Source: Streptomyces flavidovirens DSM 40150 (GTDB lineage: Bacteria > Actinomycetota > Actinomycetes > Streptomycetales > Streptomycetaceae). Taken from it: a stretch of DNA of 64,000 bases. Both the position numbers and the translations under genes were made by a program. Below the pieces are notes generated by a model that worked only from the letters and a program-made list of their open reading frames with translations, did no database searches and had not been told where the DNA came from. Location of the stretch: positions 389,215 to 453,214 of the forward strand of contig NZ_AUBE01000003.1 of the NCBI RefSeq assembly GCF_000429085.1, read 5' to 3'. Positions 45,987-56,090 of this stretch are shown in pieces (the first letter of the stretch is position 1; the number at the start of each line of letters is the position of its first letter).

Positions 45987-47116
45987 CCGATACGACTCGT
46001 ACGACCCGTATCGACGACCTCCCCATCCGCGACGAGCTGCGCGGCAAGTCCCCGTACGGCGCGCCGCAGCTTGACGTGCCCGTACGCCTCAACACCAACG
46101 AGAACCCGTACCCGCTGCCCGAGGCGCTCGTCGAGCGCATCGCGGAGCGGGTGCGCGACGCGGCCCGCGAGCTCAACCGCTACCCGGACCGCGACGCGGT
46201 CGAGCTGCGCACCGAGCTGGCCCGCTACCTCACCCGCACCGCCGGGCACGAGGTCGCCATGGAGAACGTCTGGGCGGCCAACGGCTCCAACGAGGTCATC
46301 CAGCAGCTGCTCCAGACCTTCGGCGGGCCCGGCCGTACCGCGATCGGCTTCGAGCCGTCGTACTCCATGCACGGCCTCATCTCGCGCGGCACCGGCACCG
46401 GCTGGATCTCCGGGCCGCGCCACGAGGACTTCACCATCGACGTCGCGGCGGCCGAGAAGGCCATCGCCGAACACCGTCCCGACGTCGTCTTCATCACCTC
46501 GCCCAACAACCCCACCGGCACCGCGGTCGGAGCGGACACCGTCCTCGCGCTGTACGAGGCCGCCCGGGCGGCCAAGCCGTCCCTGGTCGTCGTCGACGAG
46601 GCGTACGGCGAATTCAGCCACCACCCGTCCCTGCTGCCCCTGATCGAGGGCCGCCCCAACATGGTGCTCTCCCGCACCATGTCGAAGGCCTTCGGCGCCG
46701 CCGGCCTGCGCCTCGGCTACCTCGCGGCCGACCCCGCCGTGGTCGACGCCGTACAGCTGGTACGCCTGCCGTACCACCTGTCGTCCGTCACCCAGGCCAC
46801 CGCGCTCGCCGCGCTGGAGCACACCGATACGCTGCTGGGGTACGTCGAGCAGCTCAAGACCGAGCGGGACCGCCTGGTCGACGAGCTGCGCGCCATCGGA
46901 TACGAGGTCACGGACTCGGACGCGAACTTCGTCCAGTTCGGCCGGTTCGACGGCGCGGCCGGCTCCCACGAGGCGTGGCAGCGGATCCTCGACCAGGGCG
47001 TCCTGGTCCGTGACAACGGCGTACCGGGCTGGCTGCGGGTCACGGCCGGCACCCCCGAAGAGAACGACGCGTTCCTCGATGCGGTACGCGCACTCAAAAA
47101 GGAGCACAGCTCATGA
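45983..47116 (+). CDS. hisC: Histidinol-phosphate aminotransferase HisC
   Basis: This PLP enzyme converts imidazole acetol phosphate to histidinol phosphate. The ATG at 45983 overlaps the hisD stop; the longer frame from 45023 lies within hisD. The 377 residues contain [13 protein letters not shown] near the N-terminus, [17 protein letters not shown] and the cofactor lysine in [17 protein letters not shown]. Confidence 0.96.
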   Translation: MTDTTRTTRIDDLPIRDELRGKSPYGAPQLDVPVRLNTNENPYPLPEALVERIAERVRDAARELNRYPDRDAVELRTELARYLTRTAGHEVAMENVWAANGSNEVIQQLLQTFGGPGRTAIGFEPSYSMHGLISRGTGTGWISGPRHEDFTIDVAAAEKAIAEHRPDVVFITSPNNPTGTAVGADTVLALYEAARAAKPSLVVVDEAYGEFSHHPSLLPLIEGRPNMVLSRTMSKAFGAAGLRLGYLAADPAVVDAVQLVRLPYHLSSVTQATALAALEHTDTLLGYVEQLKTERDRLVDELRAIGYEVTDSDANFVQFGRFDGAAGSHEAWQRILDQGVLVRDNGVPGWLRVTAGTPEENDAFLDAVRALKKEHSS

Positions 47117-47706
47117 GCCGCATTGGGCGCGTCGAGCGCACCACGAAGGAGACCTCGGTCGTCGTCGAGATAGACCTCGACGGCACCGGCAAGGTCGACG
47201 TGTCGACAGGTGTCGGCTTCTACGACCACATGCTCGACCAGCTCGGCCGCCACGGCCTCTTCGACCTCACCGTGAAGACCGACGGCGACCTGCACATCGA
47301 CTCGCACCACACGATCGAGGACACCGCCCTCGCGCTGGGCGCCGCCTTCAAGCAGGCGCTCGGCGACAAGGTCGGCATCTACCGCTTCGGCAACTGCACG
47401 GTCCCGCTGGACGAGTCGCTCGCCCAGGTCACCGTGGACCTCTCCGGCCGCCCGTACCTCGTACACACCGAGCCGGAGAAGATGGCGCCGATGATCGGCG
47501 AGTACGACACGACGATGACCCGGCACATCCTGGAGTCCTTCGTCGCGCAGGCCCAGATCGCCCTGCACGTGCACGTCCCGTACGGGCGCAACGCGCACCA
47601 CATCGTGGAGTGCCAGTTCAAGGCCCTGGCCCGTGCCCTGCGGTACGCCTCGGAGCACGACCCGCGCGCCGCGGGCATCCTCCCCTCGACCAAGGGCGCA
47701 CTGTGA
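47113..47706 (+). CDS. hisB: Imidazoleglycerol-phosphate dehydratase HisB
   Basis: HisB dehydrates imidazole glycerol phosphate with manganese bound by paired His-rich motifs: [27 protein letters not shown], and the second-half [16 protein letters not shown]. The 197-residue protein is the monofunctional actinobacterial type, without a phosphatase domain. The ATG overlaps the hisC stop. Confidence 0.97.
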   Translation: MSRIGRVERTTKETSVVVEIDLDGTGKVDVSTGVGFYDHMLDQLGRHGLFDLTVKTDGDLHIDSHHTIEDTALALGAAFKQALGDKVGIYRFGNCTVPLDESLAQVTVDLSGRPYLVHTEPEKMAPMIGEYDTTMTRHILESFVAQAQIALHVHVPYGRNAHHIVECQFKALARALRYASEHDPRAAGILPSTKGAL

Positions 47707-47870
47707 CAGGCCTCTCGACCGTCCTGATCGTCGTCGGCCTCTTCCTCCTGGGCGGCGTGTACTCCTTCTGGAAGCAGCAGCTGCCCAAGGGTGTCATCGT
47801 GCTTCTCGGCATCGGCGCCGTGATGTGCCTGGTCGCCGGTGTCATGCGAATTCAAGGACTCTGGGAATGA
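47703..47870 (+). CDS. Small membrane protein embedded in the his operon
   Basis: The GTG at 47703 overlaps the hisB stop and the TGA overlaps the hisH ATG at 47867, so the frame fits exactly between them. The 55-residue product has two membrane segments (about residues 3-20 and 29-48) separated by [11 protein letters not shown]. Exact overlaps on both sides support translation. I recall similar small frames in the his operon of other Streptomyces; function unknown. Confidence 0.8.
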   Translation: MTGLSTVLIVVGLFLLGGVYSFWKQQLPKGVIVLLGIGAVMCLVAGVMRIQGLWE

Positions 47871-48508
47871 GCGACAAGAAGAAGATCGTCGTCTTCGACT
47901 ACGGCTTCGGCAACGTCCGGTCCGCCGAGCGGGCGCTGGCCCACGTCGGCGCGGACGTCGAGATCACCCGCGACTTCGACAAGGCCATGAACGCCGACGG
48001 ACTGCTGGTTCCCGGCGTCGGTGCCTTCTCCGCCTGCATGACGGGGCTGCGCGAGGCGCGCGGCGACTGGATTGTCGGCCGCAGGCTGGCCGGCGGGCGC
48101 CCGGTCATGGGCATCTGCGTGGGCATGCAGATCCTCTTCGAGCGCGGCATCGAGCACGGCGTGGAGACCGAAGGCCTCGACGAGTGGCCCGGCACGGTCG
48201 GACCGCTCAAGGCACCCGTCGTCCCCCACATGGGCTGGAACACGGTCCAGGCGCCCGAGGACAGCGAGCTGTTCGCCGGTCTCGACGCCGACACGCGCTA
48301 CTACTTCGTGCATTCGTACGCCGTGCACGACTGGAGCCTGGAAGTCACCAACGCCAAGATCCGTGCGCCCAAGGTCACTTGGAGCACGCACGGTGAGACC
48401 TTCGTGGCGGCCGTCGAGAACGGCGCGCTGTGGGCGACCCAGTTCCACCCCGAGAAGTCCGGCGACGCCGGCGCCCAGCTGCTGACCAACTGGATCGGAA
48501 CCCTGTGA
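47867..48508 (+). CDS. hisH: Imidazole glycerol phosphate synthase glutaminase subunit HisH
   Basis: HisH releases ammonia from glutamine and passes it to HisF. The 213-residue class I amidotransferase has the nucleophile in [13 protein letters not shown] and the histidine/glutamate pair in HPEKSG. The ATG at 47867 overlaps the stop of the small membrane protein. hisF lies two genes downstream. Confidence 0.95.
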   Translation: MSDKKKIVVFDYGFGNVRSAERALAHVGADVEITRDFDKAMNADGLLVPGVGAFSACMTGLREARGDWIVGRRLAGGRPVMGICVGMQILFERGIEHGVETEGLDEWPGTVGPLKAPVVPHMGWNTVQAPEDSELFAGLDADTRYYFVHSYAVHDWSLEVTNAKIRAPKVTWSTHGETFVAAVENGALWATQFHPEKSGDAGAQLLTNWIGTL

Positions 48509-49248
48509 TGTCCTCCGCGAACTCCGCGAAGCTTGAACTGCTCCCCGCCGTCGACGTCCGCGACGGCCAGGCCGTGCGCCTCGTCCATGGCGAGTCCGGC
48601 TCGGAGACGTCGTACGGCGATCCGCTCCAGGCCGCCCTCGCCTGGCAGCAGGCGGGCGCCGAGTGGCTGCACCTCGTCGACCTCGACGCGGCGTTCGGCA
48701 CCGGTGACAACCGGGACCAGATCGCCGAGGTCGCCCGCTCCATGGACATCAAGGTCGAGCTGTCCGGCGGAATCCGCGACGACGCCTCGCTCGCCGCCGC
48801 CCTCGCCACCGGCTGCAAGCGCGTCAACCTCGGCACGGCCGCGCTGGAGACCCCCGAGTGGGTCGCCAAGGTCATCGCGGAGTACGGCGACAAGATCGCG
48901 GTCGGCCTCGACGTACGCGGCACGACCCTGCGCGGCCGCGGCTGGACCCGCGACGGCGGCGACCTCTACGAGACGCTGGCGCGCCTCGACTCCGAGGGCT
49001 GCGCACGGTACGTCGTCACCGACATCGCCAAGGACGGCACGCTCCAGGGCCCGAACCTGGAGCTCCTGAAGAACGTCTGCGCCGCGACCGACAAGCCCGT
49101 CGTCGCCTCCGGCGGCGTCTCGTCCCTCGACGACCTGCGCGCGATCGCGTCGCTCGTCCCCGAGGGCGTCGAGGGCGCGATCGTCGGCAAGGCGCTGTAC
49201 GCGAAGGCGTTCACGCTGGAAGAGGCGCTGGCGGCGGTGTCCGCATGA
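48508..49248 (+). CDS. priA: Bifunctional phosphoribosyl isomerase PriA (HisA and TrpF activities)
   Basis: PriA isomerises both ProFAR in histidine synthesis and phosphoribosyl anthranilate in tryptophan synthesis; this dual role is established in Streptomyces and Mycobacterium. The 246-residue (beta/alpha)8 barrel has the two catalytic aspartates in [19 protein letters not shown] and [15 protein letters not shown], and the actinobacterial loop [16 protein letters not shown]. The ATG at 48508 overlaps the hisH stop by one base; GTG 48505 is an alternative. No trpF is visible in the trp cluster downstream. Confidence 0.95.
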   Translation: MSSANSAKLELLPAVDVRDGQAVRLVHGESGSETSYGDPLQAALAWQQAGAEWLHLVDLDAAFGTGDNRDQIAEVARSMDIKVELSGGIRDDASLAAALATGCKRVNLGTAALETPEWVAKVIAEYGDKIAVGLDVRGTTLRGRGWTRDGGDLYETLARLDSEGCARYVVTDIAKDGTLQGPNLELLKNVCAATDKPVVASGGVSSLDDLRAIASLVPEGVEGAIVGKALYAKAFTLEEALAAVSA

Positions 49249-49658
49249 CGGTTTCCTCTTCCGGTTCCGTACGCAAGGTCACGACCGGCGCCCCGTGGGA
49301 GGAGCAGTTCGGCTACTCCCGCGCGGTGGAGCTGCCGAACGGGCTCGTCCTGGTGTCGGGCTGCACGTCGGTCGTGGACGGCGTCATCGACGCCGGTACG
49401 CCGTACGAGCAGACCATCACCGCCTTCGGCGTCGCCTTCGGCGCGCTGGAGCAGGTCGGCCTGGGGCGTGAGGACGTGGTCCGCACCCGCATGTACATCA
49501 CGCACGCGCGGGACGTCGACGACGTGGGCCGCGCCCACAAGGAGCTGTTCGACGACGTCCGCCCGGCGGCGTCGCTGATCATCGTCTCGGGTTTCGTGGA
49601 CCCGAGCCTGGTCGTCGAGATCGAGCTTGAGGCCTACCGGGCAGGTGGGGCGGCATGA
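49245..49658 (+). CDS. RidA-family protein lacking the catalytic arginine
   Basis: The 137-residue protein has the YjgF/RidA fold. The signature that normally reads P-A-R-S carries P-A-A-S here (Ala109), so the arginine that binds enamine carboxylates in active RidA deaminases is missing. The protein is probably not a canonical enamine deaminase. The ATG overlaps the priA stop and its end overlaps the hisF start, placing it inside the his operon between two consecutive enzymes. It may bind a pathway intermediate; that is inference. Confidence 0.88.
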   Translation: MTVSSSGSVRKVTTGAPWEEQFGYSRAVELPNGLVLVSGCTSVVDGVIDAGTPYEQTITAFGVAFGALEQVGLGREDVVRTRMYITHARDVDDVGRAHKELFDDVRPAASLIIVSGFVDPSLVVEIELEAYRAGGAA

Positions 49659-50410
49659 CCCTCGCGGTACGAGTGATCCCTTGCCTGGACGTCGACAACG
49701 GCCGGGTCGTCAAGGGCGTCAACTTCCAGAATCTGCGCGACGCCGGCGACCCCGTCGAGATGGCCAAGCTGTACGACGCGGAGGGCGCCGACGAGCTGAC
49801 GTTCCTCGACATCACCGCGTCCTCCGGCAACCGGGAGACGACGTACGACGTGGTGCGCCGCACCGCCGAGCAGGTCTTCATCCCGCTGACGGTCGGCGGC
49901 GGCGTACGCACCACCGAGGACGTCGACAACCTGCTGCGGGCCGGCGCGGACAAGGTCGGCGTCAACACCGCCGCCATCGCCCGCCCCGACCTGATCCGCG
50001 AGATCGCGGAACGCTTCGGGCGCCAGGTCCTCGTCCTGTCGGTCGACGCACGCCGTACGGAATCCGGCTCCTTCGAGGTCACGACGCACGGCGGGCGCAA
50101 GTCCGCCGGCATCGACGCGGTCGAGTGGGCGCACCGGGCGGCGGAGCTGGGCGCGGGCGAGATCCTGCTCAACTCGATGGACGCCGACGGTACGAAGGAC
50201 GGCTACGACACGGAGATGATCGCGGCGGTGCGCAAGCACGTGACGGTGCCGGTGATCGCGTCGGGCGGCGCCGGCCGCCTCGACCACTTCCCGCCGGCCA
50301 TCGCGGCGGGGGCGGACGCGGTGCTGGCGGCGTCGGTGTTCCACTTCGGCGACCTGCGGATCTCCCAGGTCAAGGACACGCTGCGCGAGGCGGGCCACCC
50401 GGTCCGCTAG
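49655..50410 (+). CDS. hisF: Imidazole glycerol phosphate synthase cyclase subunit HisF
   Basis: HisF uses ammonia from HisH to make imidazole glycerol phosphate and AICAR. The 251-residue barrel has catalytic aspartates in [19 protein letters not shown] and [15 protein letters not shown]. The ATG overlaps the stop of the RidA-like gene. Downstream, a repeat-derived hairpin ends the transcript. Confidence 0.97.
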   Translation: MTLAVRVIPCLDVDNGRVVKGVNFQNLRDAGDPVEMAKLYDAEGADELTFLDITASSGNRETTYDVVRRTAEQVFIPLTVGGGVRTTEDVDNLLRAGADKVGVNTAAIARPDLIREIAERFGRQVLVLSVDARRTESGSFEVTTHGGRKSAGIDAVEWAHRAAELGAGEILLNSMDADGTKDGYDTEMIAAVRKHVTVPVIASGGAGRLDHFPPAIAAGADAVLAASVFHFGDLRISQVKDTLREAGHPVR

Positions 50411-50415
50411 CGGGT

Positions 50416-50470
50416 CAACGCCGGACGGGCTGGATGGTTGCCGCAACCAAATCCAGCCCCTCCGGCGTTG
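50416..50470. terminator. Bidirectional hairpin built from the dispersed repeat
   Basis: The 20-base arms 50416-50435 and 50451-50470 match apart from one mismatched pair, with an inner GGTTG/CAACC stem. The arms contain the AACGCCGGACGGGCTG core of the repeats near 14361. It sits between the convergent hisF and TIGR03085 genes and touches the stop of the latter. Confidence 0.8.
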
Positions 50471-51109
50471 CTACATCGCGATGCCCAGCTTCGCGCCGCG
50501 CAGGCGCTCGATCGCGTCCTTGTCGCCCTCCATCTGCACCTGCGCCGCGTCCTGCCGCCCAAAGGCGAACAGCACCAGCTCACCCGGCTCACCCGTGACC
50601 GTCACCACCGGCGTCCCGCGATGCGCCACCGCCGTCTGCCCGTCCGGGCGGCGCAGCACCACACCCACCGGCGCCTTGCGGCCCAGCACGCGCGCCGCCT
50701 TCTCGATCCGCGACCACAGGGCGTTCGCGAAGACCGCGTCGAGCTCGCGCGGCGTCCAGTCGGGCTGCGCCCGCCGGACATCCTCGGCATGGACGTAGAA
50801 CTCGACCGTGTTGGCGGCCTCGTCGAGCTGCTTGAGGGCGTACGGAGACATCCGTGGCGGACCCGTACGGATGAGCTGGATCAATTCCTCGTACGGCTTA
50901 GCGGCGAACTCCGCCTGCACCCGTTCGAGCCGGCTCTTCAGCGCCCCCAGAATTATCCCGCCCGCCGCGTCGGCGCGGCGCTCGCGCACCACCACATGGG
51001 CGGCGAGCTCACGGGTGTTCCAGCCGTCGCACAGCGTCGGGGCATCGGGTCCGGCCGCCTCCAGCAGGTCGGCGAGGAGGAGTCGTTCGCGCTTGGCATG
51101 GGTCGACAT
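50471..51109 (-). CDS. TIGR03085-family DinB/mycothiol-dependent isomerase-like protein
   Basis: The ATG at 51109 gives 212 residues (MSTHAKRERLLLADLL); the frame to 51214 is less likely. The protein has a DinB/MDMPI-type helical domain with the possible metal histidines in CDGWNTRELAAHVVVRER and VEFYVHAEDVRRAQPDW. The C-terminal part is a small sterol-carrier-like domain (TPVVTVTGEPGELVLFAFGR). Related proteins use mycothiol, but the reaction here is unknown. It interrupts the his genes on the opposite strand and diverges from hisI. Confidence 0.85.
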   Translation of the reverse strand: MSTHAKRERLLLADLLEAAGPDAPTLCDGWNTRELAAHVVVRERRADAAGGIILGALKSRLERVQAEFAAKPYEELIQLIRTGPPRMSPYALKQLDEAANTVEFYVHAEDVRRAQPDWTPRELDAVFANALWSRIEKAARVLGRKAPVGVVLRRPDGQTAVAHRGTPVVTVTGEPGELVLFAFGRQDAAQVQMEGDKDAIERLRGAKLGIAM

Positions 51110-51213
51110 GCGGTCAGCGTACGGCCGTTGCCCCCGCCAGTGCCACGGCGCCGCGCGTCCAATGAGTCCAATGACCGGACGGCGTCCGTGGCGCGGCCCG
51201 CGGGCGCGGCACA

Positions 51214-51591
51214 ATGGCGGACATGACCAGTACGCCCCCTCCCAGCAGCCTCGACCCCGCCATCGCCGCCCGCCTCAAGCGCGCCGCCGACGGTCTGGTC
51301 CCGGCCATCGCCCAGCAGTACGACACCGGTGAGGTGCTGATGCTCGGGTGGATGGACGACGAGGCGCTCCACCGGACGCTGACCACCGGCCGCTGCACGT
51401 ACTGGTCGCGCAGCCGCCAGGAGTACTGGGTCAAGGGCGACACGTCCGGGCACTTCCAGCACGTCAAGTCCGTCGCGCTGGACTGCGACGCCGACACCGT
51501 GCTCGTACGGGTCGACCAGGTCGGCGCAGCCTGCCACACCGGCGACCGCACCTGCTTCGACTCCGACGTACTGCTCCCCCTCGCGAAGTAA
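51214..51591 (+). CDS. hisI: Phosphoribosyl-AMP cyclohydrolase HisI
   Basis: HisI opens the adenine ring of phosphoribosyl-AMP in the third step of histidine synthesis. The 125-residue monofunctional enzyme has [22 protein letters not shown] and the metal-binding residues in [27 protein letters not shown]. Starts at ATG 51214 or 51223. It lies 11 bp upstream of trpE, so histidine and tryptophan genes share a transcript here. Confidence 0.95.
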   Translation: MADMTSTPPPSSLDPAIAARLKRAADGLVPAIAQQYDTGEVLMLGWMDDEALHRTLTTGRCTYWSRSRQEYWVKGDTSGHFQHVKSVALDCDADTVLVRVDQVGAACHTGDRTCFDSDVLLPLAK

Positions 51592-51602
51592 GGTCACCGG
51601 CC

Positions 51603-53081
51603 ATGGACATCGAGACCTTCCGCAAGCTGGCCGTCGACCGGCGTGTCATCCCCGTCAGCCGCAGGCTCCTCGCGGACGGCGACACGCCGGTGGGCCTGTA
51701 CCGCAAGCTCGCCGCCGAGCGCCCCGGCACCTTCCTCCTGGAGTCCGCCGAGAACGGCCGCTCCTGGTCCCGGTACTCCTTCGTCGGCGTACGCAGCGCC
51801 GCCACCCTCACCGTCCGCGACGGGCAGGCGCACTGGCTCGGGACGCCGCCCGTCGGCGTACCCGTGGGCGGCGATCCGCTCGATGCGCTGCGCGCCACCA
51901 TCGAGGCCCTGCACACCCCGCGCGACCTCGCGGGCGGCCTGCCACCGTTCACCGGCGGCATGGTCGGCTACCTGGGGTACGACGTCGTACGCCGCCTGGA
52001 GAAGATCGGCGAGCACGGGCGGGACGATCTCCGGCTGCCCGAACTGACCATGCTGCTGACCTCGGACCTCGCCGTACTCGACCACTGGGACGGCTCGGTG
52101 CTGCTGATCGCCAACGCGATCAACCACAACGACCTCGACACGGGCGTCGACGAGGCGTACGCCGACGCCGTCGCCCGGCTCGACGCGATGGAGGCCGACC
52201 TCAGCCGGGCCGTGCCGACCGCGCCCACCACCCTGCCGCCGTCCGAGCTGCCGCCGTACACCGCGCTGTGGGGCGGCGCGGCCTACCAGGCCGCCGTCGA
52301 CGACATCAAGGAGCGTATCCGCGCGGGCGAGGCCTTCCAGGTCGTACCGTCCCAGCGCTTCGAGACACCGTGCACGGCGAGCGCGCTCGACGTCTACCGG
52401 GTGCTGCGCGCCACCAACCCGTCGCCGTACATGTACCTCTTCCGCTTCGACGGCTTCGACGTCGTCGGCTCCAGCCCCGAGGCGCTGGTCAAGGTCGAGG
52501 ACGGGCGCGCCATGGTGCACCCGATCGCCGGGACCCGGCACCGCGGCGCCACACCGCAGGAGGACCAGGCCCTCGCCGACGAGCTGCTCGCCGACCCCAA
52601 GGAGCGCGCCGAACACCTGATGCTCGTCGACCTCGGCCGCAACGACCTGGGCCGGGTCTGCGAGCCCGGCAGCGTCGAGGTCGTCGACTTCATGTCCGTC
52701 GAGCGGTACTCGCACGTCATGCACATCGTGTCGACCGTGACGGGGCGGGTCGCGCCGGGCCGCAGCGCCTTCGACGTACTGACCGCCTGTTTCCCCGCCG
52801 GGACGCTGTCCGGCGCTCCGAAGCCGCGCGCCATGCAGATCATCGAGGAGCTGGAGCCGTCACGCCGCGGACTGTACGGCGGCTGCGTCGGCTACCTCGA
52901 CTTCGCCGGCGACTCGGACACCGCCATCGCCATCCGCACCGCCCTGCTGCGGGACGGCACGGCGTACGTGCAGGCCGGAGCGGGTGTGGTGGCCGATTCC
53001 GACCCCGTCGCCGAGGACACCGAGTGCCGGAACAAGGCGGCCGCCGTGCTGCGCGCGGTGCACACGGCGAACCGCCTCTGA
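51603..53081 (+). CDS. trpE: Anthranilate synthase component I TrpE
   Basis: TrpE makes anthranilate from chorismate with ammonia from TrpG. The 492-residue protein has the N-terminal feedback region with [18 protein letters not shown] (the tryptophan site) and the chorismate-binding domain with [39 protein letters not shown] and [22 protein letters not shown]. trpG is not adjacent. The ATG at 51603 follows the hisI stop by 11 bp, leaving no room for a tryptophan attenuator between them. Confidence 0.95.
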   Translation: MDIETFRKLAVDRRVIPVSRRLLADGDTPVGLYRKLAAERPGTFLLESAENGRSWSRYSFVGVRSAATLTVRDGQAHWLGTPPVGVPVGGDPLDALRATIEALHTPRDLAGGLPPFTGGMVGYLGYDVVRRLEKIGEHGRDDLRLPELTMLLTSDLAVLDHWDGSVLLIANAINHNDLDTGVDEAYADAVARLDAMEADLSRAVPTAPTTLPPSELPPYTALWGGAAYQAAVDDIKERIRAGEAFQVVPSQRFETPCTASALDVYRVLRATNPSPYMYLFRFDGFDVVGSSPEALVKVEDGRAMVHPIAGTRHRGATPQEDQALADELLADPKERAEHLMLVDLGRNDLGRVCEPGSVEVVDFMSVERYSHVMHIVSTVTGRVAPGRSAFDVLTACFPAGTLSGAPKPRAMQIIEELEPSRRGLYGGCVGYLDFAGDSDTAIAIRTALLRDGTAYVQAGAGVVADSDPVAEDTECRNKAAAVLRAVHTANRL

Positions 53082-53116
53082 GCCCCCTCCCAGGCGCGGA
53101 ACGGACGTAAGGGATA

Positions 53117-53776
53117 GTGGAGTACGTGAGTGCCGCATCCCCCGTACCCCTTCCGCTTCCGCGCGGCGAGACCGCGCCGGCCGCCTCCACGGGCCGCCGC
53201 AGTCTCGCCGCCGCGCTGCTGCTCGGTGCCCTCGGCGCCGCCGTCGTGCTCCTCGCCTCGGGCCGCACCTGGGCCGAGGGCGCGGCCGTCGTCCCCGGCG
53301 GGGCGCTGCCGCTCGATGCCGAGGGGCAGGACGTCACCGGCGCCCCCGCCGCGCTGGCCATCGTCGGCCTCGCCGCGCTGGTCGCCGTATTCGCCGTCCG
53401 CAGGGCGGGCCGCCTGCTGGTCGCCGGGCTGCTGGCGCTGAGCGGCGCGGGCGCCGCCGTCACCGCCCTCCTCGGCGCGTCCGGCGGCGCGGCGCTCGAC
53501 GAGAAGGCCGCGAAGATGACCGGCGACGCCGCGGCGACGGCAGGCTCCCTGACCCACACCGCATGGCCGTACGTGACCGCCGCCGGTGGCCTCCTCATCC
53601 TGGCCGCCGGGCTGCTCGCACTGTGGTGCGGCCGGACGTGGCCCGCCATGTCGGGCCGTTACGAGCGCGACGGCAGCCCACGCGCCCGCAAGGCGCCCGC
53701 CGCCCCGGACCCGGACCGGCCCGAGGACCTCTGGAAGGCACTCGACCGCGGCGAGGACCCGACGCGCGGCGCATGA
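53117..53776 (+). CDS. TIGR02234 tryptophan-associated membrane protein
   Basis: The 219-residue protein has four hydrophobic segments (about residues 30-48, 77-95, 102-120 and 150-170) and a hydrophilic Pro/Asp/Arg-rich tail. The family is found next to trp genes in actinobacteria and carries that name for its context, not a known activity. Starts are GTG 53117 or GTG 53126. It follows trpE by 35 bp. Confidence 0.85.
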   Translation: MEYVSAASPVPLPLPRGETAPAASTGRRSLAAALLLGALGAAVVLLASGRTWAEGAAVVPGGALPLDAEGQDVTGAPAALAIVGLAALVAVFAVRRAGRLLVAGLLALSGAGAAVTALLGASGGAALDEKAAKMTGDAAATAGSLTHTAWPYVTAAGGLLILAAGLLALWCGRTWPAMSGRYERDGSPRARKAPAAPDPDRPEDLWKALDRGEDPTRGA

Positions 53777-53880
53777 CCCCCGAGATCACGTCGCCGGTCA
53801 TCGTGCGGGACAATGAGCGACGAGCGTACGACTCACGGACTCACCCCTCACCACAGAGCAACAGCAACGAGGAGCAACTC

Positions 53881-54147
53881 ATGGCGGGCAGCAGCCACGG
53901 ACACACCCCGGCCGCCTGGACCGGTGTCACCATCGCCTTCATCGGTTTCTGCATTTCGGGCGCCTTCACGGTGCTGGCCAATCCGCTCGGCTTCTGGGCG
54001 GGAATCGTCGTGATACTGCTCGGTGGTGTCGTCGGAATGGCCATGAAGGCCGCGGGCCTCGGCATGGCCAAGGAGTCCGAGGAGATGCGCCGGGCCCGTG
54101 AAGAGGCCGGCCGGCAGCAGCCCAACAGCCAGATCCAGACCCACTGA
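53881..54147 (+). CDS. HGxxPAAW-family small membrane protein
   Basis: The 88-residue protein begins MAGSSHGHTPAAWTGV, which contains the motif naming this actinobacterial family, and has two membrane segments (about residues 14-34 and 38-58) followed by a charged helix. The ATG at 53881 lies after GAGGAG. Function is unknown; it is often next to trp genes. Confidence 0.85.
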   Translation: MAGSSHGHTPAAWTGVTIAFIGFCISGAFTVLANPLGFWAGIVVILLGGVVGMAMKAAGLGMAKESEEMRRAREEAGRQQPNSQIQTH

Positions 54148-54271
54148 CACCAGTGACCCCACTGACGGCTTTCCCCGGCCCGGCCTTCGCCGGTGCTGAG
54201 GCGGCCGCCGGCGCGGCGCGGGCGCGGTGCTGACGCGGCGCCGACGTGGTGGTGACGCGGTTCTGACGCGA

Positions 54272-54298
54272 GGCGCAGTCCTGACGGGCTGCGCCTTT
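54272..54298 (+). terminator. Terminator before the DUF2752 gene
   Basis: GGCGCAG (54272-54278) pairs with CTGCGCC (54289-54295) across a ten-base loop, followed by TTT. Upstream, CTGACGCGG-like units recur at 54231, 54253 and 54263. Confidence 0.6.
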
Positions 54299-54324
54299 CC
54301 TCATGAGCGGGGGACAATCGGCGG

Positions 54325-54795
54325 GTGGATACCGAGCCTTCGCCTGCCCCGGCCCCTTCGCCGCCGCCCTCACCGGCCCCCGCGCGACCCGCCCCCGCGC
54401 CCCTCGCCCGGCGGCTCGCCGCACCGGCCGCCGCGATGGCGGGCGTACTGGCGGCCTTCGCGTACGTCGGCACGGTGGACCCCAACGAGCCGGGCCACTA
54501 TCCCGTTTGCCCGCTCCTCCAGCTCACCGGCATCTACTGCCCCGGCTGCGGCGGACTGCGCAGCGCGCACGCCGTCGCCACCGGTGATCTGGCGGCTGCC
54601 TTCGGCGCCAACGCCATGGCCGTCGTCGGGTACGGCGTCTTCGCCGTGCTGTGGGCCGTCTGGGTGGTACGCGCCGGCCGGGGAATCCCCGTACGGATCA
54701 CCCTCAGGCCCGCCCACTGGTGGGCGATCGGCGCCGTGGCAGCGGTCTTCAGCGTCGTCCGGAACCTGCCGTTCGGCTCGGCGCTGGCCCCGTGA
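54325..54795 (+). CDS. DUF2752 membrane protein
   Basis: The GTG at 54325 gives a 156-residue protein with a proline-rich N-terminus (about residues 1-30), three membrane segments, and the family signature [23 protein letters not shown], which carries three cysteines. The cluster of cysteines suggests metal or redox binding, but no role is known. It lies upstream of trpC on the same strand. Confidence 0.85.
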   Translation: MDTEPSPAPAPSPPPSPAPARPAPAPLARRLAAPAAAMAGVLAAFAYVGTVDPNEPGHYPVCPLLQLTGIYCPGCGGLRSAHAVATGDLAAAFGANAMAVVGYGVFAVLWAVWVVRAGRGIPVRITLRPAHWWAIGAVAAVFSVVRNLPFGSALAP

Positions 54796-54910
54796 AGTCC
54801 CAGGTGGTGGGACGGGTCGCCACTCGATGCGAGACCTGAGGCCTCCTGCGGATAGCATTGGTATGGCTGATCCTGGTCCACCATCACCCTCCCGGAAGGG
54901 GGCCGCTCGC

Positions 54911-55720
54911 GTGAGTGTGCTCGACGAGATCATCGAAGGCGTGCTCGCCGACCTTGCGGAGCGGCAGGCAAGCGTCAGTCTCGACGAGCTCAAGGACCGC
55001 GCGGCGAAGGCGGCCCCGGCCAAGGACGGAGTCGCCGCCCTGCGCGGTGACGGCGTCAAGGTCATCTGCGAGGTCAAGCGCTCCAGCCCCTCCAAGGGCG
55101 CGCTCGCCGCGATCGCCGACCCGGCCGGACTCGCCGCCGACTACGAGGCGGGCGGCGCGGCCGTCATCTCCGTACTGACCGAGCAGCGGCGCTTCGGCGG
55201 TTCGCTGGCCGACCTGGAGGCCGTACGCGCCAAGGTCGACATCCCGCTGCTGCGCAAGGACTTCATCGTCACGGCCTACCAGCTGTGGGAGGCGCGGGCG
55301 TACGGCGCCGACCTGGCGCTGCTGATCGTCGCAGCCCTGGAGCAGGAGGCCCTCGTCTCCCTGATCGAGCGGGCCGAGTCCATCGGGCTCACACCGCTCG
55401 TCGAGGCGCACGACGAGGAGGAGGTCGAGCGCGCGGTCGAGGCCGGCGCGAAGATCATCGGCATCAACGCGCGCGACCTCAAGACGCTCAAGGTCGACCG
55501 CGGCACGTTCGAGCGCGTCGCCCCCGAGATCCCGGCCGGCATCGTCACGGTCGCCGAGTCCGGCGTCCGCGGCCCGCACGACCTCATCGCGTACGCCAAC
55601 GCGGGCGCCGACGCGGTGCTCGTGGGCGAGTCGCTGGTCACCGGCCGCGACCCGAAGGGCGCCGTTGCCGACCTCGTCGCCGCGGGCGCCCACCCCGCCC
55701 TGCGCCACGGCCGGAGCTGA
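54911..55720 (+). CDS. trpC: Indole-3-glycerol phosphate synthase TrpC
   Basis: TrpC closes the indole ring. I chose GTG 54911 because GGAAGGGGG precedes it at a good distance; an in-frame ATG at 54863 would add 16 residues but has no ribosome-binding site, and TAGCAT (54853-54858) just before it looks like a -10, which would put the transcript start near that ATG. The 269-residue barrel has the catalytic lysine in [15 protein letters not shown] and [19 protein letters not shown], then [11 protein letters not shown]. No tryptophan-codon leader peptide is visible. Confidence 0.95.
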   Translation: MSVLDEIIEGVLADLAERQASVSLDELKDRAAKAAPAKDGVAALRGDGVKVICEVKRSSPSKGALAAIADPAGLAADYEAGGAAVISVLTEQRRFGGSLADLEAVRAKVDIPLLRKDFIVTAYQLWEARAYGADLALLIVAALEQEALVSLIERAESIGLTPLVEAHDEEEVERAVEAGAKIIGINARDLKTLKVDRGTFERVAPEIPAGIVTVAESGVRGPHDLIAYANAGADAVLVGESLVTGRDPKGAVADLVAAGAHPALRHGRS

Positions 55721-55731
55721 CCCTCACCCCG

Positions 55732-55953
55732 ATGACCGCTCTCCGCCGTACCGTCGCACTCACCCGGCCGGGTCTTCGCCCGCTCGCCGGGGCGCGGCCG
55801 CGCGACCCGCACGCCCCGCTGGCGCGCGGGTGCCGTCCGCGCGGGTGCCGGGCTCCGGCGCGGCGGGTGCGGGGACGCCGGGTGCGGTACCACATCGGTT
55901 CGGAGCCGGGCCAGATCAACGGCATGCGATGGCGCACCGAAGGCGCGCTGTAG
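55732..55953 (+). CDS. trpM: TrpM-like small protein
   Basis: The ATG at 55732 starts a 73-residue basic protein 11 bp after trpC, in the position of trpM between trpC and trpB. In S. coelicolor TrpM is a small protein that modulates tryptophan production and development. The C-terminus GRRVRYHIGSEPGQINGMRWRTEGAL is the well-structured part; the Arg/Pro/Ala-rich middle is low complexity. A shorter start inside is possible. Identification rests on position and this C-terminus. Confidence 0.72.
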   Translation: MTALRRTVALTRPGLRPLAGARPRDPHAPLARGCRPRGCRAPARRVRGRRVRYHIGSEPGQINGMRWRTEGAL

Positions 55954-56058
55954 CGATTCGGGCCATTCGTCATGCCCGTACGCCCGGATGCCTCCGAGGC
56001 GTACCGGGGCGGGCCCGTGCGCGGCGCATACGGTCAATCCCACCCGTTGATCTTTCAT

Positions 56059-56072
56059 GGGGCGCCAGCCCC
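56059..56072 (+). promoter_or_regulatory. Short hairpin before trpB
   Basis: GGGGC (56059-56063) and GCCCC (56068-56072) flank four bases and are followed by TTCT, 18 bp before the trpB start. It is a weak terminator or attenuator at most; AGGAG at 56078 is the trpB ribosome-binding site. Confidence 0.35.
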
Positions 56073-56090
56073 TTCTGAGGAGTACGTCGG

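Noticed and set aside
54863..54910. Tryptophan attenuator leader peptide before trpC
   Set aside because: The ATG at 54863 opens an in-frame extension of trpC with no tryptophan codons and no alternative stem pair.
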